This document shows positions 17,487-27,624 of a stretch of 64,000 nt of DNA, one piece after another. The stretch's first letter is position 1, and the number at the start of each line of letters is the position of its first letter. The notes under the pieces are model-generated. The model ran no database searches. It had not been told where the DNA came from and saw only the letters and a program-made list of their open reading frames with translations. Source of the stretch: Pseudomonadota bacterium (GTDB taxonomy: Bacteria > Chloroflexota > UBA6077 > JAJPGT01); the NCBI GenBank assembly GCA_021325655.1, contig JAJPGT010000100.1:1-64000 (forward strand), in the 5' to 3' direction. Made by a program: the position numbers and the translations under genes.

Positions 17487-18167
17487 TCACGGCAGGAAGC
17501 GATAACGGAGCAGCGCCAGGATCACGGTGATCGCGTCCCGCCAGGTGATCTTCTTCCCCTCGTGGTACTCGCGTCCGGCGTACGAGATCGGCACCTCGTA
17601 GATGCGGTAGCCCATGCGCAGGATCTTGGCGGTGATCTCGGGGTCGAAGCCCCAGCGCGGCTCCCGCAGGTCCAGCTTGCGGGCGATATCCGCGGTAAAG
17701 ACTTTGTAGCAGGTCTCCATGTCGGACAGCGTCGTGTCGAACAGGATGTTCGTCACCAGGGTCAGGAGCCGATTGCCGACGCTGTGCCAGAAGTACATCG
17801 CCTTGTGCTCACCCAGGAACCGCGAGCCGTAGACGACCTTGCTCTTGCCAGTGAGAATCGGGCGCAGCAGCACCGGGTAGTCCTCGGGGTCATACTCCAG
17901 GTCGGCGTCCTGGATGATGACGACATCCCCCTGGACCTCGCGGAGGCCGGCCCGCACCGCGGCGCCCTTGCCGCTGTTGCGCGGTAGCAGCACCAGCCGG
18001 ATCTCGCCCCGCTCGGCAAACCGCTTGAGGATCTCCCGCGAGCCATCCGTCGAGCAGTCGTCGACGACGATGATCTCCTTGTCGACGTCGACGGCCTGCA
18101 CCCGGCGGATCAGCTCCTCCACCGTGGCACATTCGTTATAGACGGGGATGATGACTGAAACCTTCAC
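17487..18167 (-). CDS. family 2 glycosyltransferase, polyprenyl-phosphate sugar synthase type
   Basis: The protein has 226 residues from GTG 18167, preceded by AGGGAGG. It is a GT-A fold enzyme with Val-Ser-Val-Ile-Ile-Pro-Val-Tyr-Asn-Glu at the start, Asp-Asp-Cys-Ser-Thr-Asp-Gly-Ser near residue 36 and Asp-Ala-Asp near residue 88. No C-terminal membrane helices are present, so it resembles soluble dolichyl-phosphate mannose synthases that load sugar from a nucleotide donor onto a polyprenyl phosphate. That would give the lipid-linked donor used by the flanking YfhO- and GT39-type proteins. The sugar identity cannot be read. Confidence 0.85.
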   Translation of the reverse strand: MKVSVIIPVYNECATVEELIRRVQAVDVDKEIIVVDDCSTDGSREILKRFAERGEIRLVLLPRNSGKGAAVRAGLREVQGDVVIIQDADLEYDPEDYPVLLRPILTGKSKVVYGSRFLGEHKAMYFWHSVGNRLLTLVTNILFDTTLSDMETCYKVFTADIARKLDLREPRWGFDPEITAKILRMGYRIYEVPISYAGREYHEGKKITWRDAITVILALLRYRFLP

Positions 18168-18257
18168 CGGCCTCCCTGCCGTTGGAGGGATGCGCCCGCC
18201 CGCTGACCGGGCTCGCGGCGGGCGCTGCGCGAGACGGCTGGCCGCGCCCGGGGCGCG

Positions 18258-19817
18258 CTAGTCTGCTCCAGGCGCGAAGACCCGGTAGTTATAGCCGTTG
18301 ATGGCGACGGTGGCATACAGGTAGTAGTGCTTCCCGATCGCCGCCAGCACGGGCGGCGGGTAGAGCTGGGCGTTGAGCACGACGAAGCCGTAGCGCTTCT
18401 CCTCCAGATCTCGCACTAGCCCCGCTGGATTCCAGGCCCCGGCCTCGTAGAGGTTGCGCAGGTGGGTGGCGTTGCCGACCACCGGCTTGCCGGCCACGAT
18501 CACGAAGCCGGCGTCCTCGGCCAGCACGTCGCTGTCCCACTTCAGCACGTAGCGCCGCACCAGGTCCGTCGCCGCGTTAAGATCCGCCTCGCTCGGCTGC
18601 CCGGCCAGCGCCGCGGCCTGGAAGCCGCGATCGCGGAGCCCCGTCAGCCGCTGCGGGCTCGGCCCGTGCACGTACAGCAGGAGCTGGACTCCCAGCATCA
18701 GGCCGGCCGCCAGCCGGAGCCAGGCGTTAGGATGCAACGTCAGCCAGGCCAGCGCGCGCGCGGCGACGAGGCAGAGCGCGGCGAGCGTCTCGAGGAAGTA
18801 GGACTCCCCGGCGCCCCACTTGCCGGCGCTCAGCGAGGTGAGCGCGGCGAGCGCCAGGTACAGGTCGAATACCGACACGCGGCGCCGCCAGATCGACCGC
18901 CCTAGCGCGGTGAGCGCCAGCAGCGCGACGACCCCGTGAATGGTGAGGAAGTTCTCCGTGTACTCCAGCGCCTGCCAGGCGCTCCAGGGATTGGCGTTGC
19001 CGGCGACGACGTTGAGCAGGAACGCCTGCCCTGAGGTCCATTGCAGCCAGGCCACGCCCGCGATCCCGACCATGCCGGCGGCCAGCCCGGCGGCCGCGGA
19101 CTGCCGCCAGTCACGCAGCGCCAGGTAGGCGAGCACCGCCAGCAGCGCGTCGAGCGCCGTCTGCTTGGTAAACGCGGCCAGCAGCAGCAGCGCGAGCGCC
19201 AGCGGCAGCCGGAGCCGGGTGGGCCGAGCGGCGCAGGCGACCCCGGCCACGGCCAGGAGCACCATCAGGGTGTTCACTCGGGCCAGCGTCCCGACGTGGT
19301 AGACGTAGGTCGAGCCGAGGAACAGCAGTCCCGCCAGCAGCCCAGCGAGCAGGCTGCGGGTGTGGCTCCAGGCGGCGCCCCAGATCGTCACCCCCGTCAG
19401 CAGCGTCGCCGCGCAGGCGAGCAGCCGCCCCAGGCTGAGGCTCAGGCCGAGCCAGTTGAGCAGTGGCGCCAGCAGCGCGAAGTAGAGCGGCGGATAGTTG
19501 GTAGAGAAGTACGGATAGCTCTCGTTGGCGGTGTAGATCGGCTGACCCTGGCTCAAGAGCCAGGCGGCCCAGACATCGTAGCCTTCGCCCTGATCGATGT
19601 CGAATGGGTAGGGGATGATCGCCTGAGCGTGGCGAACGAAGACGATGAGATAGCCGACCAGGCCCAGCGTTGCCAGGGCGAGCGCCAGCGCCGCCGCGAC
19701 GCCGACGAGCCGCGATGGATGGAGCAGCCCGACCCGAGCCTGCGCCGGCCTTGCTACCAGCACCGCCCAGCCCCCGTGCTGAGCTGATTCACCCTGGACC
19801 GACCAGCGTGCGCGCAC
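18258..19817 (-). CDS. GT39-like polytopic membrane protein
   Basis: The 519 residues from GTG 19817 have roughly ten hydrophobic segments followed by a soluble domain of about 130 residues at the C-terminus. The first loop has Asp-Ile-Asp-Gln-Gly-Glu-Gly-Tyr-Asp, matching the acidic motif of GT-C enzymes that use polyprenyl-phosphate sugars. A Tyr-Pro-Pro-Leu-Tyr motif follows in the same periplasmic loop. The start is 7 bases after the ftsK stop. Acceptor unknown. Confidence 0.7.
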   Translation of the reverse strand: MRARWSVQGESAQHGGWAVLVARPAQARVGLLHPSRLVGVAAALALALATLGLVGYLIVFVRHAQAIIPYPFDIDQGEGYDVWAAWLLSQGQPIYTANESYPYFSTNYPPLYFALLAPLLNWLGLSLSLGRLLACAATLLTGVTIWGAAWSHTRSLLAGLLAGLLFLGSTYVYHVGTLARVNTLMVLLAVAGVACAARPTRLRLPLALALLLLAAFTKQTALDALLAVLAYLALRDWRQSAAAGLAAGMVGIAGVAWLQWTSGQAFLLNVVAGNANPWSAWQALEYTENFLTIHGVVALLALTALGRSIWRRRVSVFDLYLALAALTSLSAGKWGAGESYFLETLAALCLVAARALAWLTLHPNAWLRLAAGLMLGVQLLLYVHGPSPQRLTGLRDRGFQAAALAGQPSEADLNAATDLVRRYVLKWDSDVLAEDAGFVIVAGKPVVGNATHLRNLYEAGAWNPAGLVRDLEEKRYGFVVLNAQLYPPPVLAAIGKHYYLYATVAINGYNYRVFAPGAD

Positions 19818-19824
19818 CGCGCCG

Positions 19825-22089
<2,265 letters not shown>

Positions 22090-22095
22090 TCGCCC

Positions 22096-22767
22096 CTAGA
22101 ACAGTCGGAGCTGGCGGTCGGCCTCGCCAGGAGGCGCGGCCGGCTCGGTCGGTTCGGACGCTGCCAGCTCCTGGAGGAATTCTTGCTCGGCCTGCTGTAG
22201 CAGCGTCGGCAGGCGGGCGAAGTCGGCCGCCAGCACCGCCTTCAGGCTCGGCTGGTGCAGCGCGGCGGCCGGGTGGTACATCGCGCAGCAGAGAATCCCC
22301 CGCCAGCGCGTGGTCGTCCCGTGCCTGCGGCTGATACTCTGGCCGGGCCCAAAGAACTTCTCCATCGAGTGCCGCCCCAGCGTGACAATCAGCCGGGGCT
22401 GCAGCGCGAAGATCTGCCGATCCAGATAGCCGTTGCAGGCGGCCTTCTCCTCGGGGAGCGGGTCGCGGTTGCCCGGTGGCCAGCACTTGACGATGTTCGT
22501 AATGAAGACCTGCGAGCGCTTCCAGCCGATGCTCTCCAGCAGCTCCTGGAGGAGCTGTCCGGCTGGACCGACGAACGGCCGGCCCGTCTCGTTCTCCCGG
22601 CCCCCGGGCCCTTCGCCCACGAACAGCACTTTGGCGTTCGGCGGCCCTTCGCCCGGCACCGCACGCGTGCGCGTGAGGGACAGCTTACAGCGGGTGCAGG
22701 CGAGCACCTCGGCCCGCACCGCCTCCAGATCGAGCGAGAAGCTGGCCGGCTGACTGGATGGCAGCAT
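22096..22767 (-). CDS. family 4 uracil-DNA glycosylase (Fe-S)
   Basis: The protein has 223 residues. It excises uracil from DNA. The four iron-sulfur ligands are visible as Cys24, Cys27, Cys95 and Cys111, the family 4 spacing. Motif 1 is Gly-Glu-Gly-Pro-Gly-Gly-Arg-Glu-Asn-Glu-x-Gly-Arg-Pro-Phe-Val-Gly (51-67) and the C-terminal active-site motif is Tyr-His-Pro-Ala-Ala. ATG 22767 was chosen; an upstream frame to 22836 adds 23 unlikely residues. Family 4 is typical of thermophiles, where cytosine deamination is frequent. The gene is divergent from the CoA-transferase gene. Confidence 0.93.
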   Translation of the reverse strand: MLPSSQPASFSLDLEAVRAEVLACTRCKLSLTRTRAVPGEGPPNAKVLFVGEGPGGRENETGRPFVGPAGQLLQELLESIGWKRSQVFITNIVKCWPPGNRDPLPEEKAACNGYLDRQIFALQPRLIVTLGRHSMEKFFGPGQSISRRHGTTTRWRGILCCAMYHPAAALHQPSLKAVLAADFARLPTLLQQAEQEFLQELAASEPTEPAAPPGEADRQLRLF

Positions 22768-22883
22768 CGAATCCCGTGATTGTGCCAGGCGACGGTACGC
22801 GGCGTCATGGTACGGCGCCTGCCCTGGCAGGGCCAAACCAGAGGTGTCACAATGACGTTCCAGCCAGCAACAGGGAGGCGGCC

Positions 22884-24071
22884 ATGCCTGGCCCGCTGCA
22901 CGGGGTTGTCGTCCTCGACCTGACTCGCGCCCTCGCGGGTCCGTACTGCACGCTCATGCTCGGCGACATGGGCGCGGACGTGATCAAGATCGAGGCACCG
23001 GGGGGCGGCGACGAGACACGCGGCTGGGGGCCGCCGTTCCAGGAAGGCGAGTCGTCATATTTCATGAGCATCAACCGCAACAAGCGGAGCGTGACGCTCA
23101 ACCTGAAAGACCCCGAGGGTCACGAGGTGCTCTGCCGGCTCGTTCGGCGCGCCGATGTGCTGGTGGAGAACTTTCGCCCCGGGACGATGCGGCGGATGGG
23201 GATGAGCTACGACCAGGCAGTGGAGATCAACCCCGCCCTTGTCTATGCCTCGATCTCCGGCTTCGGCCAGACCGGCCCCCGTAGCCAGCAGCCGGCGTAC
23301 GATCAGATCCTGCAAGGGATAGGCGGGATCATGAGCCTGACCGGCCCGGTGGGCGGACCGCCGACGAAGGTGGGCGTGGCTATCGCCGACATCTGCGCCG
23401 GGATGTTCGCCGCCTACGCAATCGCGCTGGCGCTGTTCCACCGCGAGCGCGGCGGCGGGGGCCAGTACATCGATACCACCATGCTCGGCGGGCAGGTGGC
23501 GCTGCTCACCTTCCAGGCGGCACGCTACTTCGCCACCGGCCGAGCGCCGACACCGGGAGGCAATCGGCATCCGACCATCGCCCCCTACGAGACGTTCGCC
23601 ACTGCCGACGGGTACGTCAACATCGCCTGCGGCAACGAGGGCATGTGGCAGCGCTTCTGCCAGGCGCTCGGGCTCGGGGCGCTGCTGGACGACCCACGTT
23701 TCGCCCGCAACGCCGACCGGGTTGCGCATCGCGACGAGCTGAGCACCCGTATTCAGGCGCACCTCTCGACCCGCCCGACCGGTGAGATCGTCCAGGCGCT
23801 CGAGGCCGCGGAGGTGCCCGTGGGGCCGGTGTTCAGCCTGGACGAGCTGTTCGCGGACCCGCAGGCGCAGCATCTGGCCCTGCGGCGCGAGATGCCCCAT
23901 CCTCGGGTCGGCACCGTGTCGCAGACGGGATTTCCGTACCAGCTTTCAAAGACCGGGCCAGCGCTGCGTTTGCCCCCGCCGCTGCTCGGCCAGCACACCG
24001 CGGAGGTGCTCGGGGAGCTCGGCTATTCCGAGCAGCAGATCGAGGCACTGCGTGCCCGTGGGGTGGTGTAG
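22884..24071 (+). CDS. CaiB/BaiF family (class III) CoA-transferase
   Basis: The protein has 395 residues. It moves CoA between carboxylic acids through an aspartyl-CoA thioester; Asp169 in Ile-Ala-Asp-Ile sits exactly where the nucleophile of formyl-CoA transferase lies. The N-terminal Val-Leu-Asp-Leu-Thr-Arg-x-Leu-Ala-Gly-Pro-Tyr-Cys and Asp-Val-Ile-Lys-Ile-Glu motifs are family hallmarks. AGGGAGG stands 7 bases before ATG 22884. No substrate-specific neighbour is present, so the acids cannot be named. Confidence 0.92.
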   Translation: MPGPLHGVVVLDLTRALAGPYCTLMLGDMGADVIKIEAPGGGDETRGWGPPFQEGESSYFMSINRNKRSVTLNLKDPEGHEVLCRLVRRADVLVENFRPGTMRRMGMSYDQAVEINPALVYASISGFGQTGPRSQQPAYDQILQGIGGIMSLTGPVGGPPTKVGVAIADICAGMFAAYAIALALFHRERGGGGQYIDTTMLGGQVALLTFQAARYFATGRAPTPGGNRHPTIAPYETFATADGYVNIACGNEGMWQRFCQALGLGALLDDPRFARNADRVAHRDELSTRIQAHLSTRPTGEIVQALEAAEVPVGPVFSLDELFADPQAQHLALRREMPHPRVGTVSQTGFPYQLSKTGPALRLPPPLLGQHTAEVLGELGYSEQQIEALRARGVV

Positions 24072-24099
24072 CGTTCGCTCGGGGGACGGAAGCCAGTGG

Positions 24100-24105
24100 T
24101 ATAAT
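24100..24105 (+). promoter_or_regulatory. extended -10 (TGG-TATAAT) upstream of the USP gene
   Basis: Perfect TATAAT with a TGn extension, 32 bases before ATG 24138. No recognisable -35. Confidence 0.7.
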
Positions 24106-24137
24106 CTGACCGTTCTGAAAAGCGATTGTACAGACAG

Positions 24138-24575
24138 ATGATTCAACCGCGCCGCGTCCTCGTCCCCGTCAATGGCTCTAGCACTGACGAGGACGTCATC
24201 AGCCTCGCCTGTGGGCTTGCCAAGCGAACACGCGCCGAAGTGGTGGCGATGTACGTCATCGAGGTCAACCGGAAGCTTCCGCTCGACGTGGACCTTCCGT
24301 CGGAGGCCTCGCGCGGTGAGGAGGCGCTCGAGCGCGCTGAGCGTCAGGCCGACGGCCTGGGCGTGGAGCTCAAAACCGAGCTGGTGCAAGCGCGCGACGT
24401 GGGCACCGCTATTGTGGATGAGGCCACCGCGCGGCAGGTAGACCTGATCATCCTGGGCATGCCGTACCGGAAGAAGTTCGGCGAGTTCGACTTCGGCAAG
24501 ACCGTGCCGTACGTTCTTAAGCACGCTCGTTGTATGGTTTGGGTTTCCCGTGAGCCTATGCCCGCGACATCATAG
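24138..24575 (+). CDS. universal stress protein family (UspA-like)
   Basis: The protein has 145 residues in a Rossmann-like alpha/beta fold starting Arg-Arg-Val-Leu-Val-Pro-Val-Asn-Gly-Ser. The nucleotide-binding motif of ATP-binding members (Gly-x2-Gly-x9-Gly-Ser) is not intact: Leu-Gly-Met-Pro-Tyr-Arg-Lys-Lys-Phe-Gly replaces it, so ATP binding is doubtful. ATG 24138 was chosen over a TTG at 24126. It is followed after 15 bases by two TrkA-type genes, so a role in sensing linked to potassium or cation transport is a reasonable inference. Confidence 0.8.
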   Translation: MIQPRRVLVPVNGSSTDEDVISLACGLAKRTRAEVVAMYVIEVNRKLPLDVDLPSEASRGEEALERAERQADGLGVELKTELVQARDVGTAIVDEATARQVDLIILGMPYRKKFGEFDFGKTVPYVLKHARCMVWVSREPMPATS

Positions 24576-24590
24576 GAGAGAAGCGGAGAT

Positions 24591-25016
24591 ATGTTCGTGG
24601 TGATTATGGGCTGTGGACGCGTGGGTGCGCGCCTGGCTCAGCTCCTCACAAAGGCAGGGCATGAGGTGACTATCCTGGACGTCAACGACGCCGCCTTCAA
24701 CCGGCTGGGCGCCGATTTCCCCGGGACGACCCTGCTCGGCAATGGCATCGACATGGACGTGCTGCGGCGCGCCGGGATCGAGCGGGCCGATGCCTTCGTC
24801 GCCGCGACCCAGGGCGATAACCGGAACATCATGGCCTCCCAGATCGCGCAGCACGTCTTCAAAGTCCCCAAGGTCGTCACCCGCATCTACGACCCGATCC
24901 GCTCCGATACCTTCACCGAGCTCGGGCTGAACGCCATCAGTCCGACGGTGCTTGGGGCCAACGCCTTCTTCGAGCGTCTCACGGGGAGCGCGCCCCCGTC
25001 GAGCCCTAGCAGCTAA
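24591..25016 (+). CDS. TrkA-N (RCK N-lobe) protein, single domain
   Basis: The protein has 141 residues. Gly-Cys-Gly-Arg-Val-Gly near residue 7 and an Asp at the end of strand 2 (Leu-Asp-Val-Asn) form an NAD(H)-binding Rossmann domain of potassium-channel regulators. The TrkA-C ligand domain is absent; the frame ends in a Pro/Ser tail. It lies 4 bases before a second, two-domain TrkA gene, so the two may form a heteromer gating a Trk/Ktr transporter encoded elsewhere. GCGGAG precedes the ATG. Confidence 0.87.
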   Translation: MFVVIMGCGRVGARLAQLLTKAGHEVTILDVNDAAFNRLGADFPGTTLLGNGIDMDVLRRAGIERADAFVAATQGDNRNIMASQIAQHVFKVPKVVTRIYDPIRSDTFTELGLNAISPTVLGANAFFERLTGSAPPSSPSS

Positions 25017-25020
25017 CCCC

Positions 25021-25689
25021 ATGTACATCATTGTTGCGGGCGGCGGAAAAGTCGGCTTCTATCTGGCGCGCGAGCTGCTCGAGCAAGGGCACGAAGTGCT
25101 TGTCATCGAGAAGGATGGCAAGCGCGCCGATCTTATTCAGAACGATCTGGGCAACGTCGTCATGGTCGGCATGGCAGACGAGGCGGCGACGCTGGAGGAG
25201 GCGGGGGCGGCGCGCGCCGACGTGATCTGCGCGGTCACTGGTGACGACGAGGACAACCTGGTGATCTGCCAGGTGGCACGCAAGCGCTTCCAGGTGCCAC
25301 GGGCGATCGCCCGGATCAACAACCCGAAGAACGAGGAGATCTTCCGGCTCCTGGGCATCGACGAGACGGTCAGCAGCACGAACATGGTGCTCGCAGCACT
25401 GGAGCAGGAGATCCCGAGTCGCAACCTGGTGCCGCTGCTCCGGCTCCGCCATGCCGACATCGAGATCGTGGAGGCGGTCATCGACGACAGCTCGCCGCTG
25501 GTGGGGGTGAACCTGCGAGATCTGAGCCTGCCGCGCGAGTCGATCATCGCGGTGATCATCCGTCGATCGCAGCCGATCTTCCCAACCGGGACGACGACGC
25601 TAGAAGTGGGCGACGAGGTCATTGCCCTGACCCGCTCGGCCCACGAGGATGCGCTGCGCTCGCTGTTCTTCCGCACGGCTCGGCGCTAA
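25021..25689 (+). CDS. TrkA family potassium uptake regulator (TrkA-N + TrkA-C)
   Basis: The protein has 222 residues. Rossmann motif Gly-Gly-Gly-Lys-Val-Gly (7-12) with an acidic residue at strand 2 (Val-Ile-Glu-Lys-Asp) binds NAD(H) or ATP; the TrkA-C domain occupies about 140-220. ATG 25021 is 4 bases after the preceding stop. No membrane pore subunit (TrkH/KtrB) is in the window. Paired RCK proteins of different length suggest an asymmetric gating ring. Confidence 0.9.
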   Translation: MYIIVAGGGKVGFYLARELLEQGHEVLVIEKDGKRADLIQNDLGNVVMVGMADEAATLEEAGAARADVICAVTGDDEDNLVICQVARKRFQVPRAIARINNPKNEEIFRLLGIDETVSSTNMVLAALEQEIPSRNLVPLLRLRHADIEIVEAVIDDSSPLVGVNLRDLSLPRESIIAVIIRRSQPIFPTGTTTLEVGDEVIALTRSAHEDALRSLFFRTARR

Positions 25690-25700
25690 CAGGCGGGCAC

Positions 25701-25742
25701 GTGGGTGCGCCCACCTACCGTCCGCCCGGGCGCGGCGGGCGG
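25701..25742. terminator. two hairpins between convergent trkA and HNH genes
   Basis: GTGGG-TGCG-CCCAC (25701-25714) and a 7-bp stem (25722-25728 with 25736-25742). They lack T-runs but fill the 66-base convergent gap. Confidence 0.45.
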
Positions 25743-25755
25743 TGCCGCTCGGGCG

Positions 25756-26274
25756 TTATCCCACCCGCTCGCGCTCCCACTCGGGGATGAACTTCCCCCA
25801 TTCGGCGTAGGTCTCCAGGTACTGGCCGAACAGGTAGTAGCTGGTGGCCTTCGGCTCTGTCGGCACGCGCCGCAGCGCCATACGCGCCTCTTCAGGAGTT
25901 TTGCCCCCCTTGCGATGATTGCAGGCCCGACACGCGCTCACCAGGTTGTCCCACGTATGGCGACCCCCCCGGTGGCGCGGAACTAAGTGGTCCAGCGTGA
26001 GGTCCTTCGTCTTCTGCCCACAGTACTGGCAGGTGTAATGGTCGCGGATGAAGACCTCGCGCCGGGTAAGCCGAACCCGCGGCCGCGGCCGCTTGATCAG
26101 GTAGATGAGCCGGATGACGGAGGGACGCCGGAACGACGCCGTCGCGCTCCGCAGCTCTCCCACGCCGTGTTCGAGCACTTCCGCCTTCCCGCCGTTGACC
26201 AGGACGAGTGCACGTCGGGTGTTGCAGACATTCAGCGGCTCATAGTTCTGATTCAGCACGAGCACGGCGCTCAC
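25756..26274 (-). CDS. HNH endonuclease family protein
   Basis: The protein has 172 residues from GTG 26274, behind GAGGAGGG. The N-terminal half starts Val-Leu-Val-Leu-Asn-Gln-Asn-Tyr-Glu-Pro-Leu-Asn-Val. The catalytic part has Cys-x-x-Cys, Leu-Asp-His-Leu-Val-Pro-Arg, Trp-Asp-Asn-Leu and Cys-x-x-Cys-Asn-x-Arg-Lys, a complete zinc-stabilised HNH site. This chromosomal family occurs in many Chloroflexi, Actinobacteria and cyanobacteria without restriction partners; its role is unknown, possibly DNA repair. It is third in the gmk-cobU-HNH run. Confidence 0.88.
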   Translation of the reverse strand: MSAVLVLNQNYEPLNVCNTRRALVLVNGGKAEVLEHGVGELRSATASFRRPSVIRLIYLIKRPRPRVRLTRREVFIRDHYTCQYCGQKTKDLTLDHLVPRHRGGRHTWDNLVSACRACNHRKGGKTPEEARMALRRVPTEPKATSYYLFGQYLETYAEWGKFIPEWERERVG

Positions 26275-26315
26275 CGCCAGCCCTCCTCGATCAGGCGCAT
26301 ACGAGGCGCCCGTCG

Positions 26316-26900
26316 CTATTCTACAGGCTGTCCAATGGCAGACACATCCACCGCGAAGCCAGCCACCACGAGATACACCCGCTGCGCGGCGCGGCCCAGC
26401 CGCTGGTTGGCCCAGCCCAGCAGGTCCACGAACTGCCGCCCGAGCGGCGTGGAAGGGACGAGCCCGAACCCGACCTCGTTCGTTACCACGACCCACCGTG
26501 CCCGCTCGCTCGCGCGCAGCAGTGCCTCGAGCTCACCTCCCAGCCGTGCCCGGCAGTCCGCCCAGGAGGCAACCTCCGCGCCACGCTCCGCCGCGACCTG
26601 GAGCATGACATTCGAGGTCAGCAGCCCGAGATCCTCCAGGAGCACGACATCGTATCGGCCGCGATAGCGAGCAGCCGCCGCGGCTACTTCCAGCCGCGCC
26701 TCCAGCGTCTGCCAGCCCGGGGGACGGCGTGCCCGATGGGCGGCGATCCGCGCCGCCATCTCCTCGTCGCTCGCGCTGGCCGTGGCAAGGTACAGCACCT
26801 GGCCGCCTGCCGCGGCGGCCAGCCGCTCCGCGAAGCGGCTCTTGCCCGAGCGCATCCCGCCGGTTACGAGGATCAGCCCGGGGGCAGCGGCGGGGCCCAC
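26316..26900 (-). CDS. cobU: adenosylcobinamide kinase / adenosylcobinamide-phosphate guanylyltransferase
   Basis: The protein has 194 residues from GTG 26900. It phosphorylates adenosylcobinamide and attaches GMP in the nucleotide-loop assembly of cobalamin. The P-loop Gly-Gly-Met-Arg-Ser-Gly-Lys-Ser is at 14-21, and His55 in Ala-Ala-His-Arg-Ala-Arg-Arg-Pro corresponds to the guanylylated histidine of CobU. No other cobalamin gene is nearby; it follows gmk by 6 bases. Confidence 0.93.
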   Translation of the reverse strand: MGPAAAPGLILVTGGMRSGKSRFAERLAAAAGGQVLYLATASASDEEMAARIAAHRARRPPGWQTLEARLEVAAAAARYRGRYDVVLLEDLGLLTSNVMLQVAAERGAEVASWADCRARLGGELEALLRASERARWVVVTNEVGFGLVPSTPLGRQFVDLLGWANQRLGRAAQRVYLVVAGFAVDVSAIGQPVE

Positions 26901-26906
26901 GTCTGC

Positions 26907-27527
26907 TCACAGGGTGACCAGGCGCTTGGCCACTCGGCAACGCTCGGCGACGATGATGGAGCGCACCTGGTCGACCGTCTCGTGCAGGCGGTCGCGGTGG
27001 TTCACCACGCAGTAGTCGTAGGAGGACATCTGCTCCATCTCGCGCGCGGCGTTGGCGAGCCGCATCGCACGCTCCTCGGGCGTCTCAGTGCCCCGCCCCT
27101 CCAGCCGCGGGATCAGCTCTTCCAGAGAGGGCGGGGCGAGGAAGATCGAGATCGCTCGGGGCAGCTTCTGGCGCACCGTCGCCGCACCCTGGACATCCAC
27201 GGTGATGAGCACGTCGTTGCCCTGCCGCAGCTTTTCCCGCACCTGCGCCAGGGGAATGCCATAGCAGTTGCCGTGCACCACCGCATGCTCGAGCAGCTCG
27301 CCTTCGCGCCGCATCCGGTCGAACTCTTCGGGCGACACGAAGAAGTAGTTCACCCCGTGCACCTCGCCGGGCCGCTGGCGGCGGGTCGTCGCGGTGATGC
27401 AGTATCCGAGGGGGAACTGGGCTTCGCGCAAGCAGCGCGCGACGGAATCCTTGCCGACGCCAGAAGGGCCGGATAGGACGAAGACCAGACCGGTCGCCGG
27501 AGCTTCGGCCGGCTGGGGCAAGTTCAT
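26907..27527 (-). CDS. gmk: guanylate kinase
   Basis: The protein has 206 residues. It converts GMP to GDP. P-loop Gly-Pro-Ser-Gly-Val-Gly-Lys is near residue 20, followed by the GMP-binding Thr-Thr-Arg-x-x-Arg-x-Gly-Glu and Asn-Tyr-Phe-Phe-Val region. ATG 27527 was chosen because the upstream extension (to 27683) is low-complexity and overlaps the divergent promoter region of the NFACT gene. The gene is divergent from the RqcH-like gene at 27625. Confidence 0.95.
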   Translation of the reverse strand: MNLPQPAEAPATGLVFVLSGPSGVGKDSVARCLREAQFPLGYCITATTRRQRPGEVHGVNYFFVSPEEFDRMRREGELLEHAVVHGNCYGIPLAQVREKLRQGNDVLITVDVQGAATVRQKLPRAISIFLAPPSLEELIPRLEGRGTETPEERAMRLANAAREMEQMSSYDYCVVNHRDRLHETVDQVRSIIVAERCRVAKRLVTL

Positions 27528-27624
27528 CGCGCCACTGCCTCGGGCCACGCCTGGTGCATACTCGGTCGGGGCGTGGCGAGGCAGCGAGTCATGCGCGCTA
27601 GCGCCCGCGGTCCCGGGAGCGAGC

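Noticed and set aside
27394..27624. N-terminal extension of the NFACT protein
   Set aside because: The extra residues overlap the start of gmk on the other strand and do not match the family; ATG 27625 begins the conserved domain.
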